DNA of 64,000 bases from G965197405 sp965197405 (GCA_965197405.1 OZ240206.1:744001-808000); one strand, 5' to 3'. Shown: positions 24,549-34,455, numbered from the stretch's first letter. Made by a program: numbers and translations. Notes: a model not told the origin generated them from the letters alone.

Positions 24549-27407
24549 TCAAGACGGCAACTCCGGCTTCTTGGACCCGTGGATGGACGGGTCGCTTGCC
24601 AGCAGTGTTCTCATCCTGGCTATGGTGGTCACGGTGTCTTCGCCGAGACCGAGCATGTCCCGCACGACGCGCTCATCAAGCGCAATTCGCACCGGATCAA
24701 CGGCGCATTGATGGAGGGACTGGAACTTACGGTCCCTGAAGTCTTGCCAGATTGCTTGTGCCTCGTCGAGTTGCCAAGGTTCCAGCTTTCGCACATCAAG
24801 GGTGGTCAGAGTCTCTAGCATTCCCTTATTGCCTCTACCTCTGCCTTCTTGGGTTCTGTTGGCGTGATTCGCATAAAGCAGTAAGCCGAGCGTAGAGTTA
24901 CACCACATGACCAAGGCGGTTTCTCGCCGAGACCTCACCACAGGGTCATCCTCTTCGACGGTTAGCGTGTGCCACGAGGAGACTCCCAAAGTCCGTACGC
25001 CAGTGTGGGCCGCCATTATTGGTTGCGAGTTGTACCGGACATCGGTCGCGACGTGCAGAGTGCCGGCTTGCGACCAAATTGGCTGGTGATCACGGTTAGG
25101 CTGTGGAACCAGCCAGGCATTGGGGTCGGCCACCATGCGATTGTGAACCCGTGAGTCCAGGCTCCATATTGCAGGGAATTGGGCTTGCTCGTTGTGGCCG
25201 TGGTACCCGTCGAACACTCCAAGAGAGCCTCGTATCCTCCGGTGTTGTGGCCCCACATTGCTAGCATCGCTCATGGCCGCTACTGCGACGTGTCCAGCAA
25301 GGCGAGCACCATCTGCGGTCCATAGCTCGCCTCGTTCAAGGGCTGCGGCAAACTGGCCCGTAAGGGCCTGCCGCCACCGGGCGGCTGTCCAAGGTCCCTC
25401 CCCTACAGGGCCGTCCACGACCTCGCCCCACTGTTCACCGCCAACCATCAGGGGACTGCCCCCAACTGGCGGCCCGTCGGACCGGAGCAGGGGCATCGAG
25501 GCCGCCGCGTTCACAGCCCGAACCAGAGCCAAGGCGTCAGTCTCCAGGTAAGGCGCACGCCAGAGATTGACGAATCTCCCGCGCCCGGACGGGTGCTCAC
25601 CTTCCCTAAGCCGACGGGCGACAAGCAGCGCCTCGGCTATGGCTGTGTCATAGGACATAGAGAGGAGCGCAGGGTCGTGGGATGAGACCACGAACTCGAT
25701 TTCATATCGTGACGCCAACATATGCCGGACCTCTCGCCAGGACTCGCCGAATAATGCCGTCACCGGCAACACCAGTGCGATGCGCCCTCCGGGATTGACC
25801 ATTCGGTCCGCCAAGACCGTGAAGGACGAAGCATGTCCGGCCATCTGGTTAGCGGACGTCCCCTTCAATAGGACAGATGTCCGCTTAGCTATGGCCTGCT
25901 CGGATTCCCGGTCGCCCTCCGGTAAGGAGAACACATGGGACAAAGCTTCCTCTTTCCCTCCGTCGCTGCCCCGTCGCGTAAATGGAGGATTGCTGATGAC
26001 CAGATCGGTGATCGGACGCTGGACGATGCCTCCGGTGCCGCTTGCCGCCCCTACCTGTTCTTCTGTTGTGGAGAAGAAAGATTGGGTTTCGGGGGCGATG
26101 AGCCAGTCCAGGGAGCCTAGCCATATTTTCTCATCCACGTCCCTACCCAACTTGAGGGTGTGCAATTGCATTTGGTCGAATCTCACTGAAGGGGACATCG
26201 CCGCGAGAGTTGCCGCGGTCAGGTGGATAGCGGCTTGGACTACGTCAGCGCCAATGATGACTTTTTCGACCAGCGCCTGATGGAGGAGCGAGTCATCAGA
26301 CCCGGTGGGAGTTGCCGCCGAGTGGTTCTGGACAATCTGTCTGTATGCAGCCATGAGCAGGGTCCCAGTGCCGCAGGCCGGGTCAACAACACGCAGTTGA
26401 GAGATTCCCTCTGCGGTATCCCAGTCAACATGAGGCCATCTGTCCCGGGAAAGCGCGAGTCCCGCAAGGAGAGTGGAGGCGGGAATGCTCGTATAGAATG
26501 CGGCCAGCAACTTCCTCTCCGAAATCAGACGGTTGAAAATCCTGCCGGCTAGGTCGTGGCGTCCCACCGCACCCATGCCCAGCAACGCAGCGGCCGTCCT
26601 GGCGCACTCGTCCAGCACCTCCGCCGCTTCAACTTCGGAAAGCTCCCGTACTACATCCCTAGCCATGCTGAATATGGGGTAGTAGTCGATGCTAAGGATG
26701 TGCTCCCATACCTGCAAAAGTGTCATGCGCGAGAAGCGTCCGTCTCGCATCGCTACACTCACCGGCTGGAAGGCCGCCTCGTTGCTGGCCAGCCTCTCCT
26801 GGAAGACCATCGCATTGATGATGACCAGCGCAGCCATGTTAGCTGCTTCGTCACCGGAGTCGGCGCCAAAGATCTTCGAGACCCGGCCCAACGTCCCGGG
26901 GGAGGAATAGAGCCGAGAACCGGCGCGCCTGGCCCCCTCGTCGAGGGCGTCAACTGCTTCATCGAGGTCGCCAGCTGGCGGGCTTGTCCGCTCGACAGCG
27001 TTCCCGAGCTCCATCGCAGTCCCACTGAGCTTGGGGCCGGAAGTGCCGTCTATGCGCCATTCCTGCCACACAAGCGTCGCGCCTACCATACGCTCATACA
27101 GATGCTGCTGGCCCGTCGAGCGTAGCCTTCCTGGAACCGTGACGGAGAAGACGTTATGCACCCTCCGTCCGTCTATCTCCATACCGAGGCGGGAGAGGGC
27201 GTCCGCTTCCACGGTCAAGGCAGGTTCAAGCTCGATTTCCAGAATCACAGGGCCTTCGGACAGACGGACGATGATGTCCGGACGCTTGCCGTCGTGCAGC
27301 GTCTCAGCGACTGCGGACAGGCCGCACCGTTCCCGAAAGAGGCGCGCTAACGTGTCATTGATGATGGTCTCATGACTGCGGTCCCTGGCTAACGAGTCTG
27401 TCATCAT
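24549..27407 (-). CDS. Large N6-adenine DNA methyltransferase, restriction-type, solitary
   Basis: The 952-residue protein has an N-terminal segment RPDIIVRLSEGPVILEIELE (residues about 43-62) resembling a PD-(D/E)XK nuclease core but with E-x-E where E-x-K is expected. The methyltransferase core follows: VVDPACGTGTLL (motif I) near residue 340 and VISNPPFTRRG (motif IV) near 480. The C-terminal half (residues 650-950) is probably target recognition. It resembles type IIG/Eco57I-like enzymes. It begins 48 bp after the ABC transporter gene on the same strand. No specificity subunit or helicase is adjacent. Confidence 0.8.
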   Translation of the reverse strand: MMTDSLARDRSHETIINDTLARLFRERCGLSAVAETLHDGKRPDIIVRLSEGPVILEIELEPALTVEADALSRLGMEIDGRRVHNVFSVTVPGRLRSTGQQHLYERMVGATLVWQEWRIDGTSGPKLSGTAMELGNAVERTSPPAGDLDEAVDALDEGARRAGSRLYSSPGTLGRVSKIFGADSGDEAANMAALVIINAMVFQERLASNEAAFQPVSVAMRDGRFSRMTLLQVWEHILSIDYYPIFSMARDVVRELSEVEAAEVLDECARTAAALLGMGAVGRHDLAGRIFNRLISERKLLAAFYTSIPASTLLAGLALSRDRWPHVDWDTAEGISQLRVVDPACGTGTLLMAAYRQIVQNHSAATPTGSDDSLLHQALVEKVIIGADVVQAAIHLTAATLAAMSPSVRFDQMQLHTLKLGRDVDEKIWLGSLDWLIAPETQSFFSTTEEQVGAASGTGGIVQRPITDLVISNPPFTRRGSDGGKEEALSHVFSLPEGDRESEQAIAKRTSVLLKGTSANQMAGHASSFTVLADRMVNPGGRIALVLPVTALFGESWREVRHMLASRYEIEFVVSSHDPALLSMSYDTAIAEALLVARRLREGEHPSGRGRFVNLWRAPYLETDALALVRAVNAAASMPLLRSDGPPVGGSPLMVGGEQWGEVVDGPVGEGPWTAARWRQALTGQFAAALERGELWTADGARLAGHVAVAAMSDASNVGPQHRRIRGSLGVFDGYHGHNEQAQFPAIWSLDSRVHNRMVADPNAWLVPQPNRDHQPIWSQAGTLHVATDVRYNSQPIMAAHTGVRTLGVSSWHTLTVEEDDPVVRSRRETALVMWCNSTLGLLLYANHANRTQEGRGRGNKGMLETLTTLDVRKLEPWQLDEAQAIWQDFRDRKFQSLHQCAVDPVRIALDERVVRDMLGLGEDTVTTIARMRTLLASDPSIHGSKKPELPS

Positions 27408-27455
27408 TTGAACCTCCTCAATCCCAGAACAGGCTCTTGAAGCTATGCCCCGCGC

Positions 27456-28217
27456 TCACACCAGAATCTGGGACAGGAAGGTCTTGGTCCGCTCTTGCTG
27501 GGTGTTGTTGAAGAAGTCATCGGGGCTGGCCTCCTCGATGATTCTTCCCTCGTCGAACATGATCATCCGGTCGGCAACTTCTCTGGCGAACCCGACTTCG
27601 TGGGTAACTATGAGCATGGTCATCCCGGAGGTAGCCAGCTCCCGCATAACGTCCAGCACCTCCTTGATCATCTCCGGGTCCAGGGCTGAAGTCGGCTCGT
27701 CGAATAGCATTATCTTGGGCTGCATGGCAAGCGCCCGTGCGATGGCAACCCGCTGCTGCTGACCGCCCGAAAGCTGGGTAGGATATTTATCCGCCTGCTC
27801 CGGGATCCCGACCCTCTCGAGGAGCTCACCGGCCAGGTCCTGGGCCTGCTGGCGAGACCGCTTGCGGACTTTCATCGGCGCCAGGGTGATGTTCTGCATC
27901 ACGGTGAGGTGGGGAAACAGGTTGAAGGACTGGAAGACCATTCCAACGTCCCTGCGGATTGCATCTATGTTCCGGACGTCGTTTGTAAGAGCCACTCCAT
28001 CCACTATGATGTCGCCTCTCTGGTGCTCCTCAAGCCGGTTGATGGTGCGGATGAACGTGGACTTCCCCGACCCGGAGGGACCGAGGATTACCACCTTCTC
28101 CCCGCGACTCACGGAGGTGGTGACTCCCTTGAGCACGTGAAACTGCCCGAACCACTTGTGGACATCCCGGAAGATGACGATATTCTCTATATCCACCGGG
28201 TTTTCGCTCGTCACCAT
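27456..28217 (-). CDS. aapP: Polar amino-acid ABC transporter ATP-binding protein
   Basis: The 253-residue ATPase has Walker A GPSGSGKS, Q-loop FQSFNLFPHLTV, signature LSGGQQQR, Walker B IMLFDEP and switch THE. It belongs to the GlnQ/AapP (PAAT) family, which powers uptake of glutamate, glutamine and other polar amino acids. It is the last gene of aapJ-Q-M-P. It begins after TAGGAGG, 53 bp behind aapM. Confidence 0.95.
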   Translation of the reverse strand: MVTSENPVDIENIVIFRDVHKWFGQFHVLKGVTTSVSRGEKVVILGPSGSGKSTFIRTINRLEEHQRGDIIVDGVALTNDVRNIDAIRRDVGMVFQSFNLFPHLTVMQNITLAPMKVRKRSRQQAQDLAGELLERVGIPEQADKYPTQLSGGQQQRVAIARALAMQPKIMLFDEPTSALDPEMIKEVLDVMRELATSGMTMLIVTHEVGFAREVADRMIMFDEGRIIEEASPDDFFNNTQQERTKTFLSQILV

Positions 28218-28270
28218 AAGAGCCTCCTATGCGCTTATGTGCCGGTGTCTTGATGGGTAATGTACAGTGA

Positions 28271-29521
28271 CTACCGTATGCCAACGCCGAGATGGTGTTC
28301 GATCCGCCTGCTTATGTATGACATGCTGTAGGTGAAAATCCAGAAGACCAGGGCCAGAAAGATGAACAGCTCCTGCGCGCTGGGCAGGTACTCCGTGTTG
28401 CCCTGAATGAACACTCTGCCAATCTCCACTACGTCCAGCATGCCGATTATGTAGACAAGGCTGGTGTCTTTGAACAGAGATATGAACTGCCCGACTATGG
28501 CGGGTATGACGTTGCGTATGGCCTGGGGCAGCGAGATGAGCATCATCGTCTGCCAGCCGGGCAGCCCCAGCGCCCGCGCCGCCTCAGCCTGGCCCCGATG
28601 AAGCGCTTGCAGGCCCCCTCTTACGTTCTCGGCCATGTACGCCGAACTGAACAGGGTAATCACGATGGCGGCGCGAAGCAGACTGTCCAGGTGGAAATTT
28701 TCCGGGAAAGCCAGCGGCACCAGCACCTGGGACATGAACAGCAGCGTTATCAGCGGTACTCCCCGGAACACCTCGATAAACACCACACACAGCAACTTCA
28801 CCACCGGCAGCTGGCTGCGGCGTCCCAGGGCCAACGCGATGCCGATGGGCAGGCTGATTGCGATTCCGCCCACCGCCAGGACCAGGTTCAACATCAGGCC
28901 GCCCCAGTAGATGACCGACACCGGCTCCAGTCCCGGTACTCCCGGAATCCCTCGCAGCAACAGCAGCGTCACCACGAAAGCGCCCACTCCCAGAATCGCC
29001 ACCCACCGGACTGCACCCAGCCTTGTGTAACGGGCCAACACCCACCCCAGCCCCACCGTCGGCAGGCTGGCCGCCAGCAGCAAGCGCACGTCCAGGCCCA
29101 TCCGCTCCCAGCTGTACGGCAAGAAGGCGAACAGCGCCACCACTGTCGCTGCCACGATGGCGGCGCGTTTAGCGACGCCACCCCCCGCGACTCCCCACGC
29201 CATCCCCAGCAGCAGCATCACCAACAGCACCGCGGCCTGCGGTCTCCAGAAGCAGTTGAGCCCGGGACACGCGGCCTCGGTGTTGTACTGGCCGATGAGC
29301 AGCTGACCGCCCAGAGAGGCGATCAGGCCCCAATCGGCCTGCACGAATATCCATCGCAGCCCGAACCACAGGGCCGCCCCCAGTCCGAAACCGACCACGA
29401 CGGTCAGCGCTCCATCTTGCCAGGAACCGAACAGGTTGGAGCGAATCCAACCCACAGCGCCCGTCTCCAAGCGCGGCGGCGGTAGGGAGGGCGCCGGAGT
29501 CGTGTTGCGGTTGGTCGCCAT
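28271..29521 (-). CDS. aapM: Polar amino-acid ABC transporter permease, AapM/YhdY-like
   Basis: The 416-residue permease has a long N-terminal membrane extension (about 180 residues, six or more hydrophobic segments) before the BPD-transport core. That core has LMLNLVLAVGGIAISLPIGI, the coupling loop EVFRGVPLIT and AAEAARALGLPGWQTMMLISLPQA. The extension is characteristic of the AapM/YhdY group. It pairs with AapQ, whose stop is 3 bp upstream. Confidence 0.92.
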   Translation of the reverse strand: MATNRNTTPAPSLPPPRLETGAVGWIRSNLFGSWQDGALTVVVGFGLGAALWFGLRWIFVQADWGLIASLGGQLLIGQYNTEAACPGLNCFWRPQAAVLLVMLLLGMAWGVAGGGVAKRAAIVAATVVALFAFLPYSWERMGLDVRLLLAASLPTVGLGWVLARYTRLGAVRWVAILGVGAFVVTLLLLRGIPGVPGLEPVSVIYWGGLMLNLVLAVGGIAISLPIGIALALGRRSQLPVVKLLCVVFIEVFRGVPLITLLFMSQVLVPLAFPENFHLDSLLRAAIVITLFSSAYMAENVRGGLQALHRGQAEAARALGLPGWQTMMLISLPQAIRNVIPAIVGQFISLFKDTSLVYIIGMLDVVEIGRVFIQGNTEYLPSAQELFIFLALVFWIFTYSMSYISRRIEHHLGVGIR

Positions 29522-29524
29522 CGT

Positions 29525-30736
29525 CTATCTTTCGGTCAGGCGGATATGGCGGTTGTACAGGTTCCCGATTAGCGAATAGGTCAGGCTAATCGCCAGGTAG
29601 GCCGCCATGATCAGTATGTAGATGGACACCGCCGGGGCAGTCTGGGTCATCGTCTTTGCCACGTTGGTCAGGTCTGAGTAGCCAATGGCGCCGGCCAGGC
29701 TGCTGTTCTTGGTCAGGTTCAGGAATTGACTTATCAGCGGAGGCATTATGACCCGCATCGCCTGGGGAAAGGTCACGTATCGCAGGGCTTTCATCGGCGA
29801 CAGGCCCAGGGCACGGGCCGCCTCCCGCTGGCCTCGATTCACCGACTGAAGGCCGGCTCGCACGATTTCCGCGATGAAGGCCGACGTGTATATCACCAGA
29901 CCGACCAGCAGCGCCAGCAGCCCCCCCGAAGCGGTGAAGCCACCTTGGATCCGACCGAACCGTCCCTGCGGCTCCGGCGACGAGACGGCTAGAGGCGCCT
30001 CGCCGGCCGCCACTCCGATAATCAGCCAGCCGGCGGCGCCGATGGCGATGGCGGTGAGGAAGCTTATCGCCAAGGGATGGGCCAACACCCCCGTCCGGGT
30101 TTCCCGGCGGTCCAACCAGATATAGACGGCAATGCCGGCGATGACGGCGGCCACGGCCAGCCCTAGCCACGCCGCCGTACCACCGATGACAGTCGAGGAC
30201 AGAAAGGGAATTGATATGCCCGAGTTGTTGATGTACAGCTGGTCGCCGACGACGTACCCTCCTTCTCGGACTGGCGGCAGCGCCAGCACGATATAGAACC
30301 AGAAGAACAGCTGCACCAGCAGGGGAACGTTGCGAAAGAACTCGATGTACGCAAGGGCCACCTTGGACACTATCCAGCTGCCGGACATGCGGGCAACCCC
30401 CATGACTATCCCCAGAGCCGTTGCGAGGATGACCCCTATGATGGAAACGATGATTGTGTTGGTGGCAGCGACGACAAAGGCATAGAGAAACGTGTCCGAC
30501 GACTCGTAGGGCAGGAAGTGTTGTCCTATGGCGGTCTGATAGGCGCGGTCAAGAAAACCGAACCCGGAGGGAATCTCCCTCTCCTCTATGGCATTGGCCA
30601 TGTTGGTGAAGAACCAGACGACCAGGGCCACCACAAGGACGCCGGACACAATCTGAGCGGCCCACTGGATGATTTGGATATGCCGCCAAACCGGGATGCC
30701 CTTGTAGGTTAGATATCGCGGTATCGTCGCCATCAT
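29525..30736 (-). CDS. aapQ: Polar amino-acid ABC transporter permease, AapQ/YhdX-like
   Basis: The 403-residue protein has eight or so hydrophobic segments, YIEFFRNVPLLVQLFFW, an enlarged central periplasmic insertion as in AapQ, and the EAA loop REAARALGLSPMKALRYVTF. Together with AapM it forms the membrane channel. Tandem ATG codons at 30736/30733 follow GAAGG. Confidence 0.92.
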   Translation of the reverse strand: MMATIPRYLTYKGIPVWRHIQIIQWAAQIVSGVLVVALVVWFFTNMANAIEEREIPSGFGFLDRAYQTAIGQHFLPYESSDTFLYAFVVAATNTIIVSIIGVILATALGIVMGVARMSGSWIVSKVALAYIEFFRNVPLLVQLFFWFYIVLALPPVREGGYVVGDQLYINNSGISIPFLSSTVIGGTAAWLGLAVAAVIAGIAVYIWLDRRETRTGVLAHPLAISFLTAIAIGAAGWLIIGVAAGEAPLAVSSPEPQGRFGRIQGGFTASGGLLALLVGLVIYTSAFIAEIVRAGLQSVNRGQREAARALGLSPMKALRYVTFPQAMRVIMPPLISQFLNLTKNSSLAGAIGYSDLTNVAKTMTQTAPAVSIYILIMAAYLAISLTYSLIGNLYNRHIRLTER

Positions 30737-30745
30737 GCCTTCACA

Positions 30746-30779
30746 GAATAGGCTGCCAGCGCAGGCTGGCAGCCTATTC
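30746..30779. promoter_or_regulatory. Perfect hairpin between aapJ and aapQ
   Basis: Arms of 15 bp (GAATAGGCTGCCAGC and its complement) flank GCAG. There is no U-run. Such stem-loops behind binding-protein genes often protect the upstream mRNA or partly terminate it, giving more binding protein than permease; that role is inferred. Confidence 0.7.
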
Positions 30780-30821
30780 TTAACCTATGCTTCGCTATGC
30801 CGCTCCCGCGCGGCGCCATGC

Positions 30822-32138
30822 TTACCTCAGAGGCGCTGCGTATATCTGACCACCCTTGGGGCAATTGGAGCAGGGAGCGTCGGCCCACAGCGCGTTGCGG
30901 CCGTTCTCACGGAGAAGGTTTGTGCCGTCCGGCCCAAGGCTGCGGTCGTATATCTCGCCATAGTTGCCGACGGAGCGAATCACGTCCTGGGCCGCGGTCA
31001 GGCTAATGCCCAAGGCTTCCTGTCCGAAGGACCCCTCCAGTCCGAAGAGGCGGTCTATCTTGGCGTCGCCCGTGATAGCGGTGGGCACGTTGTCGGAACT
31101 GACGTCATAGGCTTCGGCGTAGATGAGTATGGACATCACGGTCTTGACGATGTCGAACCACTTGTCATCGCCGTGGGGGACCACGGGACCCAGAGGCTCT
31201 TCGGAGATTGTTTCGGGCAGGGTGACATGGGCGCTCGGGTCAGCGAAACCGCTGCCAATCGCGGCCAACTGGGAGCGGTCGTTGGTGAAAGCGTCGCACT
31301 GCCCGCTCTGGTAGGCAGCCGCCACCGCGTCAGTGTCCTCGAATGTCAGAGGGGTGATGTTGAGATTGTTCTGTCTGGAGAAGTCCTCCAGGTTCAACTC
31401 CGTGGTGGTCCCCTGGGTCACACAGACAGTGGCATCCTGCAACTCCAGGGCGCTGGATATACCCAGGTCCTTGTTGACCATGAACCCCTGTCCGTCGTAG
31501 AACATAGTCTGGACGTAGTTGCCCCACCCGGCGTCCCGGGAGGTCGTCCATGTAACCGTCCGGACCAGCATGTCCACCTCGCCCGACTGGATGGTCGGCC
31601 CGCGCTCGGCGGCGCTAATCAGGCGAATCTCTATCGCCTTGGGATCACCCAGCACGGCTGCGGCCACGGCACGGCAGAGGTCAATGTCAAAGCCGACATT
31701 GTTGCCCCCGTCCAGATAGCCGTAGCCGGGCACGTCGTTTCGGCTGGCGCATATGAGCTTACCTCTGTCCATTACCTCTTGGAGTCTGTCACTGGTGGCT
31801 TCCGTAGCTTCGCTGGCCATTTCTCTGGCCAACTCCTCAGCGCGTCTCTGTATCTCCGCTTCGTCAGGCTCCTGCGGGGCTGCCATTTCGGCCACCTTTG
31901 CTGCGGCCAACTCCTCGGCGCGCCTCTGTATCTCCGCTTCGTCTGAGGCTGCCATCTCGGCCACCTTTGTTGAGGCCAGTGTCTGAGCGCGCCTTTCTAT
32001 CTCCGCTTCATCGGGCTCCTGTGTACAGGCTGCCAGCGCCACCAACGTAAGGATAAGAGCCGCCCCGATGACATAAATCTTCGGCATAAGTCCTAGGCCA
32101 ATACGCAGGCGAGAAGCCGCCCTGCTAATGTGGATCAT
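30822..32138 (-). CDS. aapJ: Polar amino-acid-binding lipoprotein of the ABC transporter
   Basis: The 438-residue precursor has a signal peptide ending in lipobox LAAC. A charged coiled-coil-like linker with repeated DEAEIQRRAEELA units follows (residues about 43-110). The SBP_bac_3 domain starts at MDRGKLICASRND and includes YLDGGNNVGFDIDLCRAVA and TSRDAGWGNYVQTMFYDGQGF. The C-terminal NPCKGG-like end is typical of AapJ. The linker is longer than in proteobacterial AapJ and probably spaces the domain from the membrane. Confidence 0.93.
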   Translation of the reverse strand: MIHISRAASRLRIGLGLMPKIYVIGAALILTLVALAACTQEPDEAEIERRAQTLASTKVAEMAASDEAEIQRRAEELAAAKVAEMAAPQEPDEAEIQRRAEELAREMASEATEATSDRLQEVMDRGKLICASRNDVPGYGYLDGGNNVGFDIDLCRAVAAAVLGDPKAIEIRLISAAERGPTIQSGEVDMLVRTVTWTTSRDAGWGNYVQTMFYDGQGFMVNKDLGISSALELQDATVCVTQGTTTELNLEDFSRQNNLNITPLTFEDTDAVAAAYQSGQCDAFTNDRSQLAAIGSGFADPSAHVTLPETISEEPLGPVVPHGDDKWFDIVKTVMSILIYAEAYDVSSDNVPTAITGDAKIDRLFGLEGSFGQEALGISLTAAQDVIRSVGNYGEIYDRSLGPDGTNLLRENGRNALWADAPCSNCPKGGQIYAAPLR

Positions 32139-32291
32139 AATTCCCCTGCTCCTTACAGTAAAAAATAGTAGAAATGATAAGACCTAAGTTCGTTCTGGAT
32201 GACCGTTATGAGTCGAGGGACACCTCCATCCGTCCGGAAGTCATGGGCAAGCTGGCTGACGCAGGACCTTGAAAAATCGGGTTGGCTATTA

Positions 32292-32316
32292 GTGCCCGAC
32301 AAGATGCGTCGGGCAC
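32292..32316. other. Perfect hairpin in the aapJ-tRNA-Leu gap
   Basis: GTGCCCGAC and GTCGGGCAC arms flank a 7-nt loop, without a T-run. The gap 32139-32431 contains no gene that I can support. Confidence 0.5.
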
Positions 32317-32431
32317 TGGTTACACGGGCACATTGACCCTTGGCTCTGTCAACGGGAGCAATTGTATCACTCTATCTGTGGAGCGTCAAACATGCAGCCC
32401 TCCAACTTTTGAGCGATCCACAGAGGGTGGA

Positions 32432-32460
32432 TTTACAAAAGATTTGCAGGGTGGTATAAA
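32432..32460 (+). promoter_or_regulatory. tRNA-Leu promoter
   Basis: TTTACA and TATAAA spaced by 17 bp, 32 bp before the mature tRNA 5' end. Confidence 0.75.
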
Positions 32461-32492
32461 TTCCCCTAGAAACCCGCGATTCCCTTCCCTGT

Positions 32493-32578
32493 GCCGAAGT
32501 GGCGGAATGGTAGACGCGACGGTCTCAAAAACCGTTGGGGGCAACCCCGTGTCGGTTCGACTCCGACCTTCGGCACCA
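32493..32578 (+). tRNA. tRNA-Leu (CAA)
   Basis: The 86-nt gene has acceptor GCCGAAG/CTTCGGC, anticodon loop CTCAAAA (CAA), the long class II variable arm (TTGGGGGCAACCCCGT) and an encoded ACCA. It reads UUG codons. Confidence 0.95.
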
Positions 32579-32607
32579 TATATAGTCCACCCGGGCATGG
32601 GCGCCGG

Positions 32608-33948
32608 CTAATGGCTCACCAGGCCCTCGTCCATCATAGCCCTTATCGCCCCGTCGAACGCCTCCAGGCTTTGATCAATGTCCGCCTCCGTATGCACGCC
32701 CGAGAGTACGCCGCTGGTCCGCGACATCAGGTCAACCCCTCTTACCTGTAGCGCCTGGCGCAGCCCGCTCTGGACTTCTTGGGGAGCTCCCTTGAGGATA
32801 TTGGCGTCCAGACCCTCGATGGACCTGGCCCCGAAGTAGATGTGGAAGGTAGACGACTCCCCGTAGACACAGGCCGCCACCTCATACCGGTCTACGATCT
32901 CCTGTAGTCCCCCTCGCAGGCGGGCAGCCATCCTGTCGGCCGTTTCCTGCATCTCTCCGGTAGCGACAATGTTCAGGGCGGCGTTTCCGGTGGCGGCGCA
33001 ATAAGGGTTGGCGTTGAAGGTGCCGCCGTGGGAGACTCGCTGGAACCGGTCCCTGTGGGGGTCGCCGGTCTGGGTCATCACCTCCATGAACTCCTCCCGC
33101 CCCGCCACCGCGCCGCCTGGGAGTCCTCCCGTCAGGATTTTGGCCATGGTGCAGATGTCGGGGTCTAGCCCTATCTTCTGCTGGAGGCCGCCGGGGCTCC
33201 AGCGAAAGCCGGTGATGACCTCGTCCAGTATCATAACCACGCCATACTGCCTGGTCAGCTTTCTCACGCCCTCCAGGAAGCCCGGCTTCAGGGGAACAGT
33301 GCCGTAGGATGCTCCTGAGCCTTCGGTGATGACGCCGGCGATGTCCTTGTCGGTGGCAAGGGTGCGCTCCAGTGCATCCAGGTCCGGCGGCAGGACGACA
33401 ACCGACTCTATTGCGCCCTTGGGTATGCCTATGGAGGCCGGTACGTCGAAGGGGGCCGTGGTGCCGGGCATTACGTAGTCGTGCCAGCCGTGATAGTGAG
33501 ACTCCCACCGGATAATTTTGTCCTTGCCGGTATATCCCCTGGCAATGCGCATTGCCAGCATGGTGGATTCCGCCCCTGATCCCACGAAGCGGACCTTGTC
33601 CGCGCAGGGGATGAGGTTGTGGACGCGCTCTCCCCACTCCAGCACCGACTCGATGGGCGAGCCATAGTGGGAACCCGCGGGGGCGGCCTGGACCAGCGCC
33701 TCCACCACCGCGGGGTGGGCATGTCCCAACAGGAGCGACGCCGACCCCAGCCCGTAGTCTATGTATTCATTCCCGTCCACGTCCCACTTCCTTGGTCCCT
33801 GGCCCCTGGCGATGGTGATGGGGAAGGGGTCCGCAACGTAGGCATCGTGTCCCCCGCCACCGGAGGGGAACATCTCTTTGAACTTGGGGTATAGCTCCGC
33901 AGACCTGGGACTCTTCCGTATGTATGCCTCTCTTATCGTCTCGGCCAC
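32608..33948 (-). CDS. Class III aminotransferase, glutamate-1-semialdehyde aminomutase-like
   Basis: The 446-residue PLP enzyme has VRFVGSGAESTMLAMRIAR, SHYHGWHD, LILDEVITGFR and the Schiff-base lysine in TMAKILTGGLPGGAVAG. It is close to the GSA-aminomutase group, but no heme genes are near. Many soil and marine bacteria carry such paralogues acting on other amino ketones, so hemL is not assigned. The GTG start lies behind GGAGGACGAG. Confidence 0.85.
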   Translation of the reverse strand: MAETIREAYIRKSPRSAELYPKFKEMFPSGGGGHDAYVADPFPITIARGQGPRKWDVDGNEYIDYGLGSASLLLGHAHPAVVEALVQAAPAGSHYGSPIESVLEWGERVHNLIPCADKVRFVGSGAESTMLAMRIARGYTGKDKIIRWESHYHGWHDYVMPGTTAPFDVPASIGIPKGAIESVVVLPPDLDALERTLATDKDIAGVITEGSGASYGTVPLKPGFLEGVRKLTRQYGVVMILDEVITGFRWSPGGLQQKIGLDPDICTMAKILTGGLPGGAVAGREEFMEVMTQTGDPHRDRFQRVSHGGTFNANPYCAATGNAALNIVATGEMQETADRMAARLRGGLQEIVDRYEVAACVYGESSTFHIYFGARSIEGLDANILKGAPQEVQSGLRQALQVRGVDLMSRTSGVLSGVHTEADIDQSLEAFDGAIRAMMDEGLVSH

Positions 33949-34079
33949 CTCGTCCTCCTTTCGATTCCCGTGCTCGGCAATACTGACTTAACTTTACCTC
34001 AAACCCCGTGCGAGCGCTACACCTAGAGGGCATTTCCAAAGCGCCTTCTCCCTTGTCGGGCTTGCAAGGGTAGGTATCC

Positions 34080-34205
34080 ACGTTTCGTCGTTCCGGCGCA
34101 GGCCGGAACCCAGGAAAACCCATCTGCGAAGAGCCTTGAATCCGCAGCAAAGCCTCTATCAAGGACTTCCTGGACTCCGGCCTTCGCCGGAGTGACGGTG
34201 GGGAA
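34080..34205. repeat. Interspersed palindromic repeat, family 2 variant
   Basis: TTCCGGCGCAGGCCGGAACC and ACTCCGGCCTTCGCCGGAGT followed by GACGG are two hairpins about 75 bp apart. Together with the next repeat they fill most of the 33949-34455 gap, which holds no gene that I see. Confidence 0.6.
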
Positions 34206-34274
34206 GTCCCGCCGCCATTTTCATCATTTTACGTGGCCTTGTAAAGGACATAGCGATTCCGGGTGCCCCATCGC

Positions 34275-34370
34275 GTCATTCCGAGCGCAGCGAGGAATCT
34301 AAAATTCTTCGGCAGCAGAACGGGGCGAATAGCAGGGATTTAGACCCCTCACTCCGTTCGGGGTGACAGC
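34275..34370. repeat. Composite interspersed repeat, family 1
   Basis: GTCATTCCGAGCGCAGCGAG and, after about 50 bp, TAGACCCCTCACTCCGTTCG then GGGTGACA. The two halves appear in the opposite order to the 21889 copy, so this copy is inverted. Confidence 0.75.
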
Positions 34371-34455
34371 TAAAAGCGGGATGACAACGAAAGGTCCCTA
34401 TTCGCTTAAACCCGGTATGTCGTGGTAAATCCCGGAAATCCCACCATCATTCACA

